From the NCBI GenBank assembly GCA_003510135.1, contig DOKY01000036.1, positions 138,734 through 202,733 on the forward strand: a DNA stretch of 64,000 nt. The letters are read 5' to 3'. Below, piece by piece: positions 60,768-64,000 of this stretch. Below the pieces are notes generated by a model, which was given only the letters and a program-made list of their open reading frames with translations, made no database searches and was not told the DNA's origin. The stretch's first letter is position 1, and each line of letters opens with the position of its first letter. A program made the translations under genes and the position numbers. The DNA comes from Pseudothermotoga sp. (GTDB taxonomy: Bacteria > Thermotogota > Thermotogae > Thermotogales > DSM-5069).

Positions 60768-62807
60768 ATGAAATCCATCAGAGGAAGGATTTTATTTTGG
60801 TTTTTAACGACCACTCTTGCGCTTCTTTCAATTCTAGGGCTGTTTGTTTATTTTCAAACCAAGAACACCGTTCTTCCACTCACTCAGGACCTGGCACTAC
60901 AGGTTGTGGATGGGAACGCTCGCATGGTTTCTGAATGGTTGAGCGGTCGGTCTTTCGAACTCAAGTCGACTGCCATGGGACTGGAAAGCATGGTAGCGAT
61001 AAAGATACTGCAGCAGAAAGATGTGGTTGCTGGAACTCTCTATTCGATAGCTCTGCAGCTGTCGAGCAGACTCAAGGAAAGAAAAGACGTGTTCGACACT
61101 TACTTCGTGGCGGATTACCGTGAAGGCTTGCTCTACGAGACTGACGGGGCGAGCGTGGTTTCGTCGAGCGCAAAGGAAAGGGAATTCTACAAAAAGATCA
61201 TCGTGGAAAAACAGGATTCGTTCGTTGGTGAGTTGCACGTGTCTGAATTGACCAAACGGCCTGTGTTCATCATCGCGCACAAAGTTGTCGATTCTTTTGG
61301 TGACGTTGTGGGTGTTTTTGGTGGGACGATTCCGCTGGAGAATTTGACCAAGCTGGTCTCACGCATCGCGATGGGTGAGGTGGGCTACGGCTGGATCGTG
61401 GACGGTACGGGTTTGGTGCTGGCGCATCCTGAACGCTCCATGGTGGGTCAATTCAACGTGCTGAAAAGCTCTCAGGCTGGGTACAAAGGATTGGAAGAAC
61501 TCGGATCCAAGATGGTGAAGGGTCAGCAGGGTTTTGGAACCATCCTTGCACCCGACGGCAAAAGGTTGTTTCTCGCCTTCACGCCCATCCCAGACACGCC
61601 CAACTGGACTCTCGGGCTTGCTATAGCTGAATCGGAACTGTTCGCCAGGGCAAACAGGATGATCTTCATGGTTGTGGTAGTTTTGTTGATCATCGTTGTC
61701 GTGATAGTTCTGGTGTCGTTCATCATCGGTCGGAGCATTGCCAGACCGATTAAATCTTTGGCGCAGTCCGTCCAAAAGTTTGGTTCTGGCGATCTGACGG
61801 TCGAGTTCTCTGTGAAAGCGAGGGACGAGACTTCACAAATGGCTTCGGCGCTCAAGGATATGGCTCAGTCTTTGAGAAGTTCCCTCAGTTTCGCCAAGAG
61901 CTCCGCATCGGAACTGGACGAATTCTCAGGCAAGCTCGAGAGCGTCGCCAAAGAGAGCGAACGGTTCGCGACCATGCTGAGCGAGCAGGCGGATCAGCTC
62001 AACAAGAACGTTCAAAACGTGTCTGCCTCCATGCAGCAGGTAGGTTCAGGCGTTGAAGAAGTCGCGGCGAGCGCACAGAACGTTTCAAAATCCGCCCAGC
62101 AGCTGAGCGAAAGATCGGAAAGGGTTTCCAAAGCTGCGAAGGAAGGTGAGCAGGCCGTTGAAAAAATAGTTGAGATTGTGAATTTTGCAAAGCAGATGGC
62201 AAACTCCACGGTACAGACCGTTGGTAAGCTTGCCGAAGATGCGCAGAATGTGGCGATGGTTGTTGAAACCATAAATGCGATTGCCGAACAGACCAACTTG
62301 CTCGCACTGAACGCAGCAATCGAGGCAGCCAGAGCCGGCGAGGCTGGGCGAGGTTTTGCAGTGGTCGCTGACGAGATAAGGAAGCTCGCAGAACAGAGTA
62401 AACAGGCAACGGGTAGCATAGATGAGATCCTCAAGAAGATCCAGCAAGGTGCGAAGGAAGCGGACGAGAAGACGAGTGAAACGGCGAAAGTGGTGGACGA
62501 AGCGGCAAATCAGGCCGCGGCAGTCGGTGGGAAATTAAAGGACATACTCTCGGAGGTCGAATCGATGGCCAGTATGGTGGAATCGACCGCGGCGAGCGCA
62601 CAGGAACAAAGTGCGGCGGCCGAGGAGATGGCCAGCGCTGTCGATAGCGCAACGAAGGCGATTGCCGATATAGCAGGAAGGCTCGAAGAAATGGTGAAGG
62701 GTGTCAAGAGACAGGCGGAGTTCGTGCAGGAGATCCGTCAGATAGGCGACGAACTCAAGCGGATTTCGCGCAGGCTTCTGGAGTCGCTCGAGAGTTTCAA
62801 GCTCTGA
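60768..62807 (+). CDS. Methyl-accepting chemotaxis protein with double-Cache sensor
   Basis: Transmembrane chemoreceptor that controls CheA kinase. The 679 residues: membrane helix 1 (about 8-30), extracytoplasmic dCache_1-type sensor (about 35-285, with YKKIIVEKQDSFVGELHVS and GEVGYGWIVDGTGLVLAHP), helix 2 (about 300-322), HAMP (about 322-375) and a long signalling coiled coil. The tip motif IAEQTNLLALNAAIEAARAG near 505-525 binds CheW/CheA. No C-terminal CheR pentapeptide is seen. The ligand is unknown; dCache domains often bind amino acids or other small metabolites. A terminator follows. Confidence 0.96.
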   Translation: MKSIRGRILFWFLTTTLALLSILGLFVYFQTKNTVLPLTQDLALQVVDGNARMVSEWLSGRSFELKSTAMGLESMVAIKILQQKDVVAGTLYSIALQLSSRLKERKDVFDTYFVADYREGLLYETDGASVVSSSAKEREFYKKIIVEKQDSFVGELHVSELTKRPVFIIAHKVVDSFGDVVGVFGGTIPLENLTKLVSRIAMGEVGYGWIVDGTGLVLAHPERSMVGQFNVLKSSQAGYKGLEELGSKMVKGQQGFGTILAPDGKRLFLAFTPIPDTPNWTLGLAIAESELFARANRMIFMVVVVLLIIVVVIVLVSFIIGRSIARPIKSLAQSVQKFGSGDLTVEFSVKARDETSQMASALKDMAQSLRSSLSFAKSSASELDEFSGKLESVAKESERFATMLSEQADQLNKNVQNVSASMQQVGSGVEEVAASAQNVSKSAQQLSERSERVSKAAKEGEQAVEKIVEIVNFAKQMANSTVQTVGKLAEDAQNVAMVVETINAIAEQTNLLALNAAIEAARAGEAGRGFAVVADEIRKLAEQSKQATGSIDEILKKIQQGAKEADEKTSETAKVVDEAANQAAAVGGKLKDILSEVESMASMVESTAASAQEQSAAAEEMASAVDSATKAIADIAGRLEEMVKGVKRQAEFVQEIRQIGDELKRISRRLLESLESFKL

Positions 62808-62828
62808 TGGCGAAATCGTTCCACAAAG

Positions 62829-62851
62829 GCGCCGCGACCGCGGCGCTTTTT
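62829..62851 (+). terminator. Rho-independent terminator after the chemoreceptor gene
   Basis: GCGCCGC-GACC-GCGGCGC forms a perfect 7-bp stem followed by TTTTTC and a second T-run. Confidence 0.93.
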
Positions 62852-62910
62852 CATTTTTTCAATTCGATGATCTTCGCGTTGAAATACCAGTCTTTGAGCG
62901 ATGACTATAG

Positions 62911-62916
62911 TATAAT
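62911..62916 (+). promoter_or_regulatory. -10 box of the metallophosphoesterase gene
   Basis: A perfect TATAAT lies 45 bases before the start codon. TTGAGC is only 11 bases upstream, too close for a normal -35. Confidence 0.45.
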
Positions 62917-62955
62917 TCGCATGTGAGAAAAGCTGGAAAACTGGGGATTAGACGA

Positions 62956-64000
62956 ATGAGGCAGATCTTCATCAGTGATCTACACATAGGTGATGGTTCG
63001 GCGAAAGACGATTTTCAGTTCGACGAGGAGCTCATAGACCTGCTTGAACATTTTTCAACTCAGTCGGACGTCGAGTTGGTCATCGTCGGAGACGGCCTGG
63101 AGTTGCTCGAGAGTCGTGCGGTCAAGGATTTCGGCTTGGCATCGTTCGACGTTCTGGTCTCTTCGCTGGATGGGACGGTTCTGTTCGACATAGAGAGCAA
63201 GCACCCAAAGCTGTTTGAAAGCTTCAGAAAGTTTTCAAAACAGCACAGAATTATTTACATCGTGGGAAACCACGATTATTATGTGCTCACCAATCAGAGG
63301 CTGAAAGATGAGTTGCGCAACCTGCTTGGGTGCGAGGTGATGCCGTACTATTACAACGAAAAGGTTGGGCTTCTCGCACTCCACGGGAATCAGTTCGACA
63401 TCATCAACAAGTTTTCGAAGGATGGCGATGGGACCGTTGTTCCTCCGCTTGGTGATTACATGACCAGGTACATGATGTTCCACTTCGACGAGCACCTTGA
63501 ATCCCTGGTTCCGGACGAGATTCTGTCAGACTATGACAACGTCAGGCCAAGCCTTGATGTGTTCCACTGGTTCGAGAGGGTCCTGGAAGTTTACGATCTG
63601 GGGGTGGACATTCTTGAACTGTGGATAGGTACGTTCCTCAAGATGATGCAGACCGCCGAGGTGCGCACCTGGATGAAGAAGAATTTTCCGCGTTTGAGAT
63701 GCCTTTCGAAGGTTTTTCTGAACAAGTGGGGCGGAATAACGCTGGGTTCCGTGCTAATCAGGATTGTCATGAAAATCAGGGGACTGCGTCGTAGCGATTA
63801 TCTCTTCAGAAAAGCGAAGAGGTTGTTCAAGGAAAGAACTTTGTCGGCCGACGAGTTGATCGGTTATTCCGATGGTGAACTTCATCTGCCGGAGTTGAAC
63901 GTCGTGGTCTTTGGTCACATACACCATCACGCGTTTCGTGTGGTTCCAGTGAAAGGACAGAACAAGTTCTACATAAACTGCGGTACCTGGAGGCCCGTTA
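62956..64000 (+). CDS. Metallophosphoesterase (UDP-2,3-diacylglucosamine-type or related), 3' end missing
   Basis: The frame is open from ATG 62956 to the window end (348 codons). Calcineurin-type metal motifs occur in order: FISDLHIGDG, VIVGDGLEL (GDxxE rather than GDxxD), YIVGNHDYY, LALHGNQFD and VVFGHIHHHAF. The layout, with a long helical insert between HGNQFD and GHIHHH, recalls LpxH-like and UDP-diacylglucosamine hydrolase families, but the substrate is not assignable. ATG 62956 has only a modest ribosome site (GGGGAT). Confidence 0.85.
   Translation, partial: MRQIFISDLHIGDGSAKDDFQFDEELIDLLEHFSTQSDVELVIVGDGLELLESRAVKDFGLASFDVLVSSLDGTVLFDIESKHPKLFESFRKFSKQHRIIYIVGNHDYYVLTNQRLKDELRNLLGCEVMPYYYNEKVGLLALHGNQFDIINKFSKDGDGTVVPPLGDYMTRYMMFHFDEHLESLVPDEILSDYDNVRPSLDVFHWFERVLEVYDLGVDILELWIGTFLKMMQTAEVRTWMKKNFPRLRCLSKVFLNKWGGITLGSVLIRIVMKIRGLRRSDYLFRKAKRLFKERTLSADELIGYSDGELHLPELNVVVFGHIHHHAFRVVPVKGQNKFYINCGTWRPV

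Noticed and set aside
1..64000. CRISPR arrays, insertion sequences, prophage or rRNA operons.
   Set aside because: No regularly spaced repeats, transposase or integrase motifs, phage genes or rRNA-like stretches were seen on either strand.

Overview
The window looks like chromosomal DNA from the order Thermotogales, most likely Pseudothermotoga or a close relative. This is inferred from gene content and order, not from a database search. The supporting features are an hrcA-grpE-dnaJ operon without dnaK, a MurE with a DDPR motif, paired butyrate kinases around a phosphotransacylase, four-subunit pyruvate:ferredoxin oxidoreductase, [FeFe]-hydrogenase maturases and many TTG/GTG starts. I see no rRNA, prophage, insertion sequence or CRISPR array. 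There is one tRNA (Val, anticodon GAC).

Layout. 1-3.2 kb: 3' part of an RbsA/YufO-type ATPase and two RbsC-type permeases. 3.2-7.9 kb (minus): frr-uppS-cdsA-alaS. 7.9-9.6 kb (minus): two-gene ABC-2 exporter. 9.7-12.2 kb (minus): nfo-rqcH. 12.2-13.5 kb (plus): a DUF72 gene and acpP. 13.4-18.1 kb (minus): murE-murF-mraY plus a secreted propeller-like protein. 18.1-20.9 kb (plus): hrcA-grpE-dnaJ behind a CIRCE operator. 21-30.3 kb (plus): one run of eleven tightly spaced genes (DUF4912, GH57 enzyme, porCDAB, pncA, pncB, pdxS, pdxT, a GGDEF-like protein). 30.3-32.3 kb (minus): serA and a class V aminotransferase. 32.5-40.0 kb (plus): an apparent amino-acid/2-oxoacid fermentation operon (aminotransferase, buk-ptb-buk, P-loop protein, ferredoxin, three-subunit oxidoreductase).

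40.1-42.1 kb (minus): a self-contained subtilisin-type lipoprotein unit between two short direct repeats. 42.1-49.0 kb (minus): pcm, a 1538-residue alpha-2-macroglobulin, a HELLH peptidase and a DUF1175 cysteine hydrolase with long overlaps. 49.1-53.4 kb (plus): hydrogenase-maturation operon (TM1266-type protein, hydG, a small Cys-rich protein, hydE, hydF) behind a leader that can fold as either a terminator or an antiterminator. 53.4-56.3 kb: aldo/keto reductase, a membrane-anchored coiled-coil protein, an HD-GYP phosphodiesterase and a possible 30-residue leader peptide. 56.4-60.6 kb (minus): tRNA-Val, then suhB-tsaE-lon-engB. 60.7-64 kb (plus): a chemoreceptor and a metallophosphoesterase cut by the window end.

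How the genes fit together. The metabolic genes describe ferredoxin-based anaerobic fermentation. PorABCD oxidises pyruvate. The second oxidoreductase with Ptb and Buk would oxidise amino-acid-derived 2-oxoacids and make ATP from the acyl-CoA. HydE/F/G build the active site of the [FeFe]-hydrogenase that removes the reduced ferredoxin as H2. Vitamin genes for NAD salvage and PLP synthesis sit in the pyruvate oxidoreductase run. The best candidates for undescribed biology are the hyd leader RNA, the overlapping macroglobulin/peptidase cluster, the direct-repeat-flanked protease unit, and the structured segment with a small ORF before the HD-GYP gene.
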